DNA from: Diplolepis rosae
Lineage: Eukaryota; Arthropoda; Insecta; Hymenoptera; Diplolepididae
Assembly (NCBI GenBank): GCA_030998225.1
Contig: JAPYXD010000522.1
Location: forward strand, 5,952,001-6,016,000
DNA length: 64,000 nt
Direction of reading: 5' to 3'
This document shows positions 21,440 to 32,119 of the stretch, one piece after another (the stretch's first letter is position 1; each line of letters opens with the position of its first letter). Position numbers and translations under genes: made by a program. The notes beneath the pieces were generated by a model. It was not told the origin of the DNA. It did not search any database and worked only from the letters and a program-made list of their open reading frames with translations.

Positions 21440-21710
21440 TGTAAAAGGATAGAAGCCAGGGGTGTTTGAGAAGCGGCATGAGATTGAGAAGCGGGAGTGG
21501 TGGCTTTGACGACTGCCACCCTCGAAGACTAGAAGAAGGGCTTATTCCGCCGTCGTTTCAACCGGCGATGATCATTAAAAGTTTAAGCGTCCCCTATTCA
21601 AGTACAGATTCAACGGCCGATTCAGATTCTACTATGGACGGCGCTATTTACTTTCTGCTCTCGTCAAACTTGCTAAGAGAAAAGAGAGAGAGCAATTATT
21701 GGTAATTCGG
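21440..21710 (+). other. GC-richer block with short ORF, unassigned
   Basis: An open frame from 21466 to 21705 encodes 79 residues with an S/T/D-rich middle (S-S-T-D-S-T-A-D-S-D-S-T) and no recognisable domain. Composition is closer to coding DNA than its surroundings, but there is no splice or poly(A) support. It could be a fragment of a host exon or of a transposon. Confidence 0.3.
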
Positions 21711-21847
21711 TTTCATAAATTTCGGTAAAATGAATTTCAGGAAATATGGAATTTGGGGAATATTCATGTGCCCCTCCGAATAACTATGCGAAGTGTGTTC
21801 AGAAAGTAATGATAAAATCTTCAGCTGTATTCATTGTTTACTTTGTC

Positions 21848-22619
21848 CAGGCACGGCCAAGTCTTATAGGAGGAATTGGCAAAATTTAGAACTTGGACGA
21901 AGGGATGAAGGGGGAAGTGCGGGGTGTTGAGTAGTTATCTGGTCCCTGGTAGGTGGCTCTGGATATGATGACTAGATGTATCTGCGGGGAAAGGGGATTT
22001 GAATAATGCAAACACGAGACAGTCTCAATTTTGGTTAGTTGCTGCCAGTTATTTATGGAAAATGGATCGTAATAAATGCATTGTGCCAGCTTGTAATTCA
22101 TTACGGAAGAATGAAAAAGTTCCAATACATCGACTTCCAAGAAATAGTGTCACTGGACGTGAGTGGTTAGAGTTGTGCGGAAATGAGGAACTTCGAAATG
22201 CGCCATACAGTGAGCTAAGATCAAAACGATTTTTTATTTATTTAATATTTCTTCACCATTAATCATTTATAAGACTTCATTTTTAATTGTAGAAAAAGTT
22301 ACAGCAAATAACCTGAGTTTTAAACATAGTTTTTAGTTGTTATGCATTTATTTAATTAACTGAAAATAAATGCAAAACTGATAGAATAAGATTCGGAAAA
22401 TGAAGAAGAAAATGTTACTTATAATTCACTTATCACTTTTTGATCTTTCTATTCATTCATTTTGCATTAATTTTTGCATTTTCCCTATATTATTTAATCC
22501 CTCAACACATATAAAGGGCCTGTATATACATACACATGCACATTAATCTTAGTTATCTGGTCCGAGGTAGGTGGCGCACAAGTTTCGCCAAAAATATTAC
22601 ATTAGCTTGACTGTGCCTG
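21848..22619 (+). mobile_element. P-like element with THAP exon
   Basis: This 772-bp element starts CAGGCACGGCCAAGTC, and the other end is its complement with two mismatches over 14 bp (CAGGCACAGTCAAG). Flanks are ACTTTGTC and ACTTTGTG, an 8-bp duplication with one change, confirmed by the intact mariner copy at 56936. A 26-bp subterminal block (TTATCTGGTCC then GGTAGGTGGC) occurs near each end in the same orientation (about 21930 and 22550). Eight-base duplications fit P elements and hAT elements; the THAP exon inside favours P (P transposases use THAP for DNA binding). It is far too short to hold a full transposase. Confidence 0.75.
22062..22205 (+). CDS. THAP domain first exon (partial)
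   Basis: From the ATG at 22062 the frame reads M-D-R-N-K-C-I-V-P-A-C-N-S, then V-P-I-H-R-L-P, then R-E-W-L-E-L-C-G: the C-x4-C pair, the H-R-L-P segment and the W-L-x-x-C-G segment of a THAP zinc-binding domain. The second C-x2-H pair is not encoded in frame; instead a good donor (ACA|GTGAGC) follows at about 22206, suggesting the domain was completed in a second exon that is missing from this shortened element. Translation past the donor gives no THAP residues. THAP domains bind DNA in P-element transposases and in THAP host proteins; the surrounding terminal repeats indicate a transposon origin. Confidence 0.7.
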
Positions 22620-23499
22620 ACTTTGTGGCAGCCGCTAAGGTTAGTCGTATTTTTATGAGCTCGACGATTTTCGTTTGTTAAAAGAAATGAATCAAAGAAT
22701 TTGTATCAAATTAGTTTCGACGTCATATCCGTAAACCCATGTTTCGACACCTGTTATAATACGTTTCAGTAATTCTGCATCGTCGTTGACTTCATTTAGT
22801 GACTCCTGAGTAACTTCCATTCGCCGCTGTTTTTGTTCAAAATTCAATAATTTCGGAACAAATTTTTCTGCCACGCGTTTCATACCCAAAACATTCAAAA
22901 AAATTTAATGGCATGAGCCAATCGATATACCAACATTATCAGCGACTTCTCTGATTCTTTGATCCATTTCTTTTAACGATCGAAAATCGCCGAGCTCATA
23001 CAAACACATCTAACCTTAGCGGCTGCCACAGACAAAGTAAAGAATGAATATAGATGAAGACTTTACCATACTTCAGGGGCATGTATACCAACAAAATACA
23101 AAAAATTTAACAATAGGACTCTCCAAACCCGCGAAATTCGTACATGTACGAATTTTGATTTTTCCGGATCATCAAAACAATGTCCCTAATTGTTACGTCA
23201 CAACTACGTAAATACTTACTTTGATCGAAGGTTCCTCGTTTCAAGTTAGGATCGAATGATCCTCGTTTAGAGATGAGGATAAGTCAGTGAAGAACACAAT
23301 GATTAGTAAAATAATACAAATTGAATTAATTTGAATAATAATGTTAATCAATATTATAAAAGTAGGAAGATAAATTACAAGTATCTAAATATCAATCAAT
23401 GCATATAAGTATGGCACGGGCAATTGGTAATAATAACAAATGAGAGAGAAAAAGAAAAAAAGAGGGGGGGGGGGGTCGTTACCTTTATATATGCATATA

Positions 23500-24616
23500 C
23501 AGTCTGTTCAACAAGAGCGAGTTCTCAATTTTTCGAAAACTATTAGAGATTTTTGAACTTTTTTTTTTTTTTTAATGAAAGTACATTCAAAGGACAACGG
23601 CGCAATTATCAAGGCGATTTAGTAGCGCTCGAATCGTCCGAGAGAGCAGACGTGAGTCATAATGAGTTCTTTGTACGCGAAACGTTTTGAAGCGGACTTC
23701 TTGTGTACCCATCCAAAGGGACCATTTATGTCCTATACAGCCGCTGCTAAATAGATCAAAAAGTCGAAATCGTTAGTGAAGAAGTGCGTTGAGCGTTATA
23801 AAGCTAATAAAACAGTCGACGATCTGCCTGAAAGGGGCAAATCGCGAGCAACAACGATCAAGCTGGATAAAGCGATCACAAAGCTGTTCGAGCGTCTCCC
23901 CACTCTACGGTTACGAGAGGCCAAGGCTATTCTAGCCGAAAATAGAGTCAACATCAGTATAAACACCATTCGACAGAGTCTGGCTGAATTGAATATAAAA
24001 TACCGTAGCACGAGGCAAAAACCCCTGCTTTCAGAAACCCACATGGAAAAACGAAAAGCATGGGCTGCTGAAAATCTCGACCGTGACTGGTCGAATGTCA
24101 TTTTTTCTGATGAAGCGTCGTTCTGGGCATGGGTTTCCATAACGTATGCCTGCTCTACCGTTGGCAGTAGATTACTTCAGCGAACCGTTAAACACCCCGT
24201 GAAGGTCCATGTTTGGGGATCCTTCTCACAGCGCGGTTTTGGGTGTTTAGAGCTCTTCACCGAGAACTTGAATGCTCAGAAAATGCTCCAAATATATGAA
24301 CGTGGTCTTCTAAGGTCTGCTACAAAGATTTTTAGAGCCCATACGGCCGATTGGATCTTACAAGAAGATAAGGGCCCGAAACAGCTCTCGCAAAAAATCA
24401 GGAAAATATGGCAAGAATTACCAACGGACTACGCTGAAAAATTAGTGGAAAGCATGCCGAAAAGGTGCCAGGCCATTCTGGACAATGATGGGGACTGGAC
24501 TATCTATTAGGTAGTAGCGCCGTAGTCCTTCGAGAGTACTTTTATTGAAAAAAAAACGTTTTAAAATCTCGAATAGTTTTTGAAAAATCGAGGACTCGCT
24601 CTTGTTGAACAGACTG
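23500..24616 (+). mobile_element. Tc1-type element with internal deletion
   Basis: Termini CAGTCTGTTCAACAAGAGCG and the exact complement extend to about 50 bp with a few mismatches, flanked by TA. It is 1117 bp and lies inside an LTR. A G-run and CT/GA-rich stretch sits just left of it (23440-23475). The transposase it encodes is listed separately. Confidence 0.9.
23662..24510 (+). pseudogene. Tc1-clade transposase, internally deleted
   Basis: Starting at ATG 23662, the frame reads M-S-S-L-Y-A-K-R-F, hits a TAG at 23752-23754, then continues without interruption to 24510. It shows a helix-turn-helix region, V-I-F-S-D-E-A-S-F-W (first Asp) and W-I-L-Q-E-D-K-G-P-K (second Asp). It then jumps straight to Q-L-S-Q-K-I-R-K-I-W, so the segment with the third catalytic acid (normally S-P-D-x-N-P-I-E-N) is gone. 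The deletion keeps the reading frame, leaving a C-terminal P-K-R-C-Q-A-I block. It could bind DNA but not cut it. Confidence 0.85.
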
Positions 24617-25143
24617 TATATATATATATCCTTCAAATATCCTTTCCTGGCGGTCCGCACAGGTATAAATCTTTACTTAAAAGAATCCCCACAGGTGTGG
24701 CTGCGACAAAGTCGTGAGTAGGATTCCCACAGGAGTGACAAGTACGGAGTGTTTATGACACTGGTGCGACGAAGACACAACAACTATTCTTTTGACACTG
24801 AGTCTAAGATCCTTCCAAGGAAAGCAAAATGGACCACGGTGAATTTATGACTGGTTAACTGCACTGAACGGGTAGTTCACACTCTGATTCCTTTCAAGCT
24901 TTCAATATTTGCCGCACTTAATTCTGCTCACAAGACTAGTTTTACCGTTGGCGGCGTCTCCTTTTTATATTATATTTTTTAGTGACGTCACGCATTGCGT
25001 AGTATCCCGCTGTGTGTGACGTAGTTATACCTCTCTTTTCAATAGGTGGTTTTCTCTCTCTTTTAGTAACTTCCCCAGATTTTTCTCCAGACCTAGCCTG
25101 TGCCTATATTACATTCTAATACGTCGCGGGACGTGACAGTAAT

Positions 25144-26490
25144 GTAGGAATCTTTAAGCGAAACATGGCTCCAAAAAGGACCACCTTTATATTTTCAAAA
25201 GATCCGTTTTTCTTATCCAAACTGATTCCTTGGAATGTCTAAAATATTATTTCATACATATAAATGTGATTAGGAACGTTTTCATGAGTTTAATAGGCGA
25301 TTTTGTGCAAGATCCGATAAGAAGGCTTTCACTGAAATAAAGTGAAGGTGTATTATTCTAATTTCAAAAGGGAAATTTTATTAATCAATGCATAGGAATC
25401 TTTGATTGTGGATTTTTTTTAATTCGTAAAATGACATGATTTTTTTAAGAATTTTTAGGAAAAAACTTTAAACGCATTTTTTTTTTTTAAACGACGTTTT
25501 ACCTCCTTGCGCAGGTGAATTTTTTGAAACTACTTAACCGATCGTCTTGAAATCTTTACCAGATATTCGTCACATCCTTATCTATGTCCTGCACCTCAAC
25601 CAAGTGAAAATTTTATTTTTTACAATTTTTTGTTGTTGCAAAAAACAGTGAAAAAAAACGTTTTTTCGGAGATTTTCCGCCATTTTGAAATTTTTCCATG
25701 AATTATATTGGCTGAGGTTCAGGATATAGCTACTCTCGTACCAAATCCAAAACTCTTTGCTTTATCTATTTCAGATGGTCCTTCATGGAGAAATCATCTG
25801 TGCAAGCGACCTACCTACTTTTTCGAAGAGTTGTGTTTGCCTGATATTTTTGTTTACAAAAACTGAGTAAAATCAAAAAAATAAAATTTTTTCCCGTATT
25901 TCAAGAGTTTATTTATTAATCCCAACAAGTTTTATATCAATATTTATATCAGCAACCTCTAAAAAAATTCTTAAAAATAGCCCTTTTTGGGGGGGCCTAG
26001 AGTGGTTTGATCCCTTAATTTACAATATGCAGACATTTCAATTCTACAAGATGTAATGCAATGCATTTATTTAAATTTTAATATTCAAAATGTCAGAAAA
26101 CGATGAATGGAAATATAAATTAATACAAAATTAGAATATAATTGTGTGAAATAATAAACTCTTTCAGAGTCCCGGTTAAGGGGAATATATTTCGATGTGA
26201 TTTAAAGTTGCAAAAAATATTCTTTGTCTGGCGGACTTGCGGTCGTTAACCGCTTTTTCTGTCAGTTAATTTTATGCAGGGTAAAGTGCTGCGTTTCAAC
26301 ATAGTAGGGAATAGTTGGGAGTAATGGGGTTATCCTGCATACGCCTTTATGCCAGGATTCCTTTCATTAAAATTTTAAACGAACTGCCGTTCTACATTAC
26401 TCAGTTGTAAAACTAATCTCTGTAAAACTCTAGGTCCTTTATCAGAAACAACTTCAAGCCTATGATAAGAGACCAAGTGTACAAAAATCT
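25144..26490. other. Non-coding stretch
   Basis: No supported gene. The part from about 25495 to 25830 (ACCTCCTTGCGCAGGTG onward) reads like dispersed repeat DNA with poly-A/T tracts, but no second copy lies in this window. Confidence 0.45.
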
Positions 26491-26495
26491 CACCA

Positions 26496-26634
26496 CCCGT
26501 GTAGTAATGGCCAGGCCTGGCGCTAGCTCGCAAAAACGCAGAACCATCTAGAGCCTGGCTTGGAGCGGGTGACAAACCTGGCCAAGAGACTAGGCCCAAG
26601 CCTGGTTTAAACAATCATGCCATTACACCACTCG
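26496..26634. mobile_element. Small CCCGTGTAG inverted-repeat element
   Basis: CCCGTGTAGTAATGGC at the left is matched, with about four mismatches, by the complement of GCCATTACACCACTCG at the right. The inside is full of CCTGG/CCAGG words (GGCCAGGCCTGGCGC), the same style as the CCCGTGTGG element at 9143. It is probably a short relative. The minus-strand ORF over it is not a gene. Confidence 0.45.
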
Positions 26635-27105
26635 CCAGGCCCGGGCCCAGTTGGAGCCATGTCAACATTTCTGCACTGGCAGTTAAGCATGCGATAAAAT
26701 TAAGATTTATATTTTAATATCTCACAAAAAATGTAATAAACCCTTTCAGGGCGGAGAATTTTCATTAAAATGAATATTCAGGACCAATATCTCGATATTC
26801 AACAATGTGACAAACACCTTAGCCATTTTTCTCCGTGTATTACAAAAAAAATTACGGAATAAAAATCTGGGCGCTAATTTGAATTCAGCAATGCAAAAAA
26901 CCTTATGAAAGTAGGTTTTACTTAGGCAGAGAGAATTTAAAAATTTTTAATCTTAGATTTGAATTCAACTGGCTCAGAAACTTTTACGCAAATTACATTA
27001 CAGTTCGTGAAAGTAAAAGCCGATAAAACTTTGCTATCAACTCAATAGCAAATTTCAAAAAGTAAATTTATTATTTTTTTGGTTGAAGTTGGGGAAAATA
27101 GTATA

Positions 27106-27477
27106 TCAGGTCATGTCAAGTGCTTGGAAGTACTCTGCTTGTTCAGTTGCAAGAAAGCAATAAAAGACGAGGGTATTATTTTTACTCGGTGGACGAAAAG
27201 AACAAAAACCACTGTTTGGTTGACGTAGCGAACGAGACATCCTCCGAATTTTCGATGGACACGCGACGTTATTCTCGTCTATATTGTAAACCCTTTTTAC
27301 TGAAGAAGAGAGAAATTGGGAGGAGGACTTTTTCTTCAATAAAAGAACCTCTGTGCTGTGTGAGCCCTCTTGAGTTTCAAGTAGAGAAGGGTCATATTTT
27401 ACCGCATGGATTCGAGTTCTTCTTATAACATCAAATTTGATAACAACGTTTTCAATATTTTTTAAATATTTAATCAT
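27106..27477 (-). other. Unassigned ORF pair on both strands
   Basis: A 123-codon minus-strand ORF (27477-27106) and a 102-codon plus-strand ORF (27120-27428) overlap. Neither has a domain I recognise. The local composition is richer in G+C than the flanks, so one of them may be a fragment of something coding. I cannot choose a strand. Confidence 0.25.
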
Positions 27478-27479
27478 TC

Positions 27480-28299
27480 AATGCTATTAATCAACCGGAG
27501 CACATTACCAAATTCCTTTAAGATAACTTTTACTCAACCGTTGTTTAAGTACAAATTTTGTAAAAAAATTAACAGTCAACTATAATTTTCCATAACTTTT
27601 TAAATTTTATTTGCCGAAAAAAATGTTCCAAAATTTTTACTAAAAAAGATTTAACAGTTATTCTTTATAGTTAAAAGTGTAAGTTGTATTGACCCTTGAT
27701 TTTTAAATATTGTTATATAGTTGAGATTTTGTCATATTTCACAAATTTTCAGAGAATAACTTTCAGCTAATAATTTGATGATTTGTGGCTAAAAAAATTT
27801 TAAAAAAGGATCACATGTACTTCTAAACAGGAATAAAAGATACTTGAAATCTAAAAATTCCCCATTTTATTTTTCCCTGTCAAAAAAGATCCCGAAAAAC
27901 ACTCAATATTTGGAACCCCAATGTGGTTTTTCCCCTTAAGAGGTTAGAGTCAATTAGAAATTTCAAAAAATCGATTTGCAGAAAATTGCTATAGCAGAGG
28001 CTGAAAATGAGACAGAATGGTCATTATACGGTCCTCGAATCTATGACAAAGAAATTTTTAATATGATATATATTTTTTTTCTTTTTTTATAGCCGAGAGT
28101 GGGAAAATTTTGTAGGAAGAAATGAACTTTGACTTTACACATCCACCATTTTGTAAAAAATCGAAATTTTTCTAAACTTTTCGTCCAAGCAGTAGCCAGT
28201 ACAATTTGCCAATGAATCGCGTTATTGTAACTTCTTGAAACATTTATTATTTGATTAAAAAAATATTGGCCGAAAGATAAATAAACCAGTCTTCAAAGA
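27480..28299. other. AT-rich non-coding stretch
   Basis: No gene or bounded repeat recognised. It is rich in A and T runs. Confidence 0.5.
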
Positions 28300-29335
28300 A
28301 AATTCGGATAAACTACCGAAAAGCACTTACCCTTGATTTGAAATTCACCATATTTTGAGGCACTGATTACGAATATGATAATGGAAATACCCAAAAATTT
28401 GATTTTCAATGTCAAAGAAAGAAAAAATGTTTTTAACAAGTTTTTTTATTTTATGTCGATAAATATTGATTTAGGAACAAAATATTTCACAAAAAAGTTG
28501 TAGCGGATAAAAAGATCTATCGTCAATGTTCCACACATTTTTTTTCTAAAATCATTATTTTTAGAGAAAAATGAGTTTAAATTGATTAATCAATTGATTA
28601 ATTAATTTTAATCATCTTTTACCAAAATTCATGAAGTGCAGGGTTGCAGAGGAAAAAAAGGTGAAACAATAACAAGACTCATGAGAGAGGAGAATGAATT
28701 GCATAAACTTCGAATTCGATATGAAACGTATCACTAACTTTCTCGAAAACTATCAATCGCAGAAAAAAAATGTATGTAACGAAAAATATGTATCTCAATG
28801 AGGTCTGCAAGTTATATTTGGAACATTTTGCGAAATCTTGCATATTGGTTGAGATAAACGCAAACAACAATGATTTTTATGGTTGTCTTACGGCTTCACT
28901 ATGAAAATCGACTACTCGGCAATTTTCACTATTATATTCGTAGTCAGCGCGTCAAAATACGTAAATATGGGGAGTTTGATGGAAATCGGAAGATTCACTT
29001 TTTCGGAACTGCACCCTCAATGGGTTTTAGCAGTTGTTTTTTTTTAATTTAATTTTTCTCGAAAATAATGATTTTAGGGCAAAAATGTATAGAACATTAA
29101 AGATAGATCTTTTCATTCGCTATAACTTTTGTTAGAAATATTTTTTTCCTGGATCAATATTTATCGACATAAAATGAAAAAAACTTGTTAAAAGCATTTT
29201 TTTAGTTTTCACCTTGAAAATCAAATTCGCGGGTATTTTCATTATCAGATTCATAATCATCGCTTCAAAATACGTGGGTATAGTGAGTTTCAAATTATTC
29301 GGAGGTAAGTGCTTCTCGGAAGTGCACCCAAAAAT
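28300..29335. repeat. Foldback repeat
   Basis: The left arm (about 28300-28590) and the right arm (about 29040-29335) are inverted copies, sharing GTGCTTCTCGG/CCGAAAAGCAC, TATTTATCGACATAAAATGAA and ATGTTCCACACATT-type blocks with substitutions. A partial extra copy of the right-arm end, in direct orientation, lies at about 28890-29030. The ORFs 28679-28870 and 28870-29052 are chance readings of the loop and arm. Confidence 0.65.
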
Positions 29336-29466
29336 TCGTTAAAGGAGTAATTCACCTACCCGCCTAGTCAAAACAGGGTTAAACACGCAGGTTGACTACA
29401 GTAGTACTTGATCTGGCAACGTCGCATCTTGTTTGTTCGTGTGCTTACAGGTGTACAGTCGCACAT

Positions 29467-29734
29467 ATGGTCACGTCAGTACCTAAGAAATGTTTCTCAG
29501 ACATGAAATTATACAATGAATTAAAAAGTTGCACATCCGTCCAAATGAGGAAAAAAAATGATTGCCTCTGACATCACGGTAGCTATGGTTATCGATGCAT
29601 ACAAAGAACATGGTTTTGATGGATTGTCTGGTTTGTTTGGTGCTGATAAATACGGGAAAATTCGTGTGACAAATAATAGGAAGGTTACAAATAAAATCTG
29701 TGATTATCTGAAAAAAAATACTAATTTACTTTAG
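29467..29734 (+). pseudogene. Small ORF of unknown function, broken at an A-run
   Basis: A frame from ATG 29467 (M-V-T-S-V-P-K-K-C-F-S-D-M) runs to an eight-A run at 29551-29558; another frame starts at ATG 29558 (M-I-A-S-D-I-T-V-A-M-V) and reads 58 codons to TAG at 29732. The second part has coding-like composition (G-F-D-G-L-S-G-L-F-G-A-D-K-Y-G-K). One fewer A would join them into about 88 residues. I do not recognise the family. It may be a small gene broken by a homopolymer change, or two chance ORFs. GGCAACGTCGCAT at 29415 and its complement at 30089 bracket it. Confidence 0.35.
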
Positions 29735-29744
29735 TTTATTTGGT

Positions 29745-30535
29745 ATATATTTATTATATATGTATCAAATATTCTAAATAATAATTAATGAACGATTGTG
29801 ATGATAATAGATATGTATTGAAAAATTGTTATATCGATTCAAAACGGTGAAAATAAGACAAATTTAGTATGTCATTGAGAAAGATTTTACGTACTACGTA
29901 TTATGATATGTATGTAAATAAAGTTGTTTTTATGTACTTAATTCGTTTATTTATTATACGAATAATTAATATGTTATATTTCATTTATTAAAAACATGAT
30001 TTTCATAACAAATTTTAATCACCAGTTGGTACGAGCTGCTGAATAGATATAAAGCATACATTTCAAATTTCGCGCACACAACCTACGAATGCGACGTTGC
30101 CACATACCTAACCAAAGACCAAAATCACAGCAATTTCCAATCTTCATCGTATTTGTTATTACTTTTAGAATCCACCTTTGAATGTTATTAAAGTTAATAA
30201 CTATTCCTGAACATCTTATTTTTCTACTGTTCAAATCCCGTTATGATCTGTTCGTCAGTTGAAAAGATATCAATGATAATACACGATAACCTCCGCGATT
30301 TCTCATAAAAGGCCATGTTGAATCAACTAGAGAGGCGCAAAATAGAAATATGAATATCTCACTAAAAACCCCACCTCAGAGCTTGAAATTTCGTACGGAT
30401 AATTTTTTTATTATATTCTAACGCTCTGCAAAGTTTAAGATTTTTCTGTTCGTTAATTCTTCATCCTGAGAAACTCCTTTAAAAAACCTTTTTTGGCCTT
30501 CTAATTGACCCTAGCCCCTTAAGAGTTAATATGCC
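29745..30535. other. Non-coding stretch
   Basis: AT-rich, no supported gene. The minus-strand ORF at 30019-30234 covers the right member of the GGCAACGTCGCAT inverted pair and has no recognisable domain. Confidence 0.45.
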
Positions 30536-30539
30536 TTTT

Positions 30540-31060
30540 GGATATCCTGAGATGACCGTAAGAGTAGTTTTACGGTCTTGTTATGCGGGTCCACTCGCAT
30601 ATTCAAAACTTGGCCCTAGGGGAGCCAAAAGAGAGACCAAGTAAACTCATAGAGACGAGTGAGAGGAGGTCCACTATCTATGTTTGCAAGAGTCATCTAT
30701 CGAGCTCGTTTCCTCTCTCCTGATTGTAATTCCCCTTCTCACTCATGCTCTTCATCTTGCAGCATCCCCACGAGGGTTTACGTAGCACTGAACTCAGTTT
30801 ACCGAAGGCAACCGCGTTTCTCCTTCTCTCCTCCTTTATCTCCTTCATGGCAAAAGGGATTTGCAATAGAGACTCGAATTCCATGCTATGTCCATCGGAA
30901 TTGTGGACGAAGGTACCTCCAAATGCTGAGACACGCCTGAGACATTCACCACTACCAGAATCGCATCAACAGTCGCCGCCATTCTTTTCTTCACTGAGCA
31001 AAGATAATATCCTCCGCGCTTTATTGCTTCCTAGCAAAGACTCAGAATATTAGAGAATAT
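30540..31060. other. GC-richer unique-looking block
   Basis: Composition is close to even and there are overlapping ORFs in several frames (30659-30940 and 30745-31053 plus, 30693-30884 minus), with a TCTTCATCTTGCAG splice-acceptor-like word at about 30749-30762. No domain is recognised in any frame. It could be an exon or UTR of a host transcript. Confidence 0.3.
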
Positions 31061-31950
31061 GTGGAGTTCTGGAATTCAGTGTATGCATAGAATATAATGG
31101 AATTTTTTGTTCTTCCTTTTATCATAGGACTTGCTTTGAGGAGTTCTGAATTGGTTTTATTTTTATCAGCCTCTTGGAGAGTCAAGACTTATTTATTTTA
31201 ATTGAAGAAAGAATTTCATTTTTTGAGGCGTATAAGAAAGTCAATATACTTGTCAATGAAAAGAGAGAAATTGTTTGATACAATTACATTTTTTTTTTTT
31301 TTGAACAAATTTGTATGAATGTTTAGACGAAGCAAAACATTGTTCTTGATGATTATTGTTCTTGGCAAACATTTCTAACAACATTTCTTTGTTAAAAAGG
31401 TAAAGACTTTTTAAAGCCTCCACTTCACCATTCATTTCTTTTCACTTACTTCTGCAAGAGCAAACTCTCGCCCTTTAAGACTGTAATATTGAAGCAAGAA
31501 CTCCCACTTAAGAATAGTTCTGAAACTTGAGGAGACTAAGTTTACAAGCCACGATAAGAAGTATTTCGACTCGGAATACTGTAGTTGCGAAAAAGTATTA
31601 AAAGGAACCAGATTATTGCTGCCAAAAGAACTTTTGTTGATAGAATGTTTCGAAAAATACTAATTTTAAAAATTTGGGATTTTAAAGTCATTGCAAATTA
31701 ATAACATACCTTAAAAATTATTTAAAAAATACATAACGTTCCGTACTTGTCAGTAAGTCCTCGTACTCTTACTTTTAAATTCCATAATTAAAAAATAAAA
31801 ATAATTAAAAAATGTTTGAGAGACATACATTATTTGGTTTGGAATTTATGAAATGATAAGTAAAAATAATAAATAATGATAAATAATTTGTGAACACTTA
31901 ATCTCCGTTGGCTTGGGTTTAGCTACAGACAAGGAAAACAGGAAGAAACC
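31061..31950. other. Non-coding stretch
   Basis: No supported gene; the short minus-strand ORF at 31253-31435 is low complexity. Confidence 0.45.
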
Positions 31951-31999
31951 CTTAAGGCCATGGATCAAGCGGATCACGTGACTAGATTGGTACCTTATC
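31951..31999 (+). repeat. Dispersed CACGTG motif, copy 2
   Basis: CTTAAGGCCATGGATCAAGC then GGATCACGTGACTAGATTGG and TACCTTA. This is one of the most complete copies of the six and lies about 0.15 kb from a mariner remnant. Confidence 0.7.
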
Positions 32000-32119
32000 A
32001 GAATTTTTATTTTGTACAACCCCATTTTGGTGAAAAATAACTTAATAAGTTGAAAAATTGTGAGAGTAAATGAAATGCACTAAGAAAATTCTGTCTGATC
32101 ATAGATATTTAAAATTATT

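Larger units (their letters stand above)
21790..23140 (-). pseudogene. Mariner of the GTGTGTTCAG family, interrupted copy
   Basis: The left end (21790-21847) and the rest (22628-23140) match the copy at 56936-58751, including long terminal repeats with GGCAGCCGCTAAGGTTAG on both sides. The coding remnant (22898-22700, minus strand) contains V-L-G-M-K-R-V, L-L-N-F-E-Q-K-Q-R-R-M-E-V and I-I-T-G-V-E-T-W-V-Y-G-Y; the first catalytic Asp is changed to Val (G-V-E-T). The catalytic remainder has been deleted. A THAP-carrying element is inserted in its left terminal repeat. Confidence 0.8.
23191..25138 (-). mobile_element. Solo LTR, interrupted by a Tc1 element
   Basis: On the minus strand the unit starts TGTCACGTCCCGCGACG and ends ACGTAACA, flanked by ATTAC and ATTAG (5-bp duplication, one mismatch). 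Without the Tc1 insertion it is about 0.83 kb. A TATA-like TATAAAAAGGAG lies on the minus strand at about 24960-24970, followed by a GC-richer putative transcribed part. There is no primer-binding site or pol sequence on either side, so it is a lone LTR left by recombination. The superfamily (Ty3, Bel-Pao or Copia) cannot be decided from the LTR alone. Confidence 0.7.

Noticed and set aside
23796..24140. 114-codon minus-strand ORF
   Set aside because: It is the antisense shadow of the Tc1-type transposase.
26831..26840. Right end of another CACGGAG element (CTCCGTG followed by TA)
   Set aside because: No matching left terminus within a reasonable distance, so it is not listed as an element.
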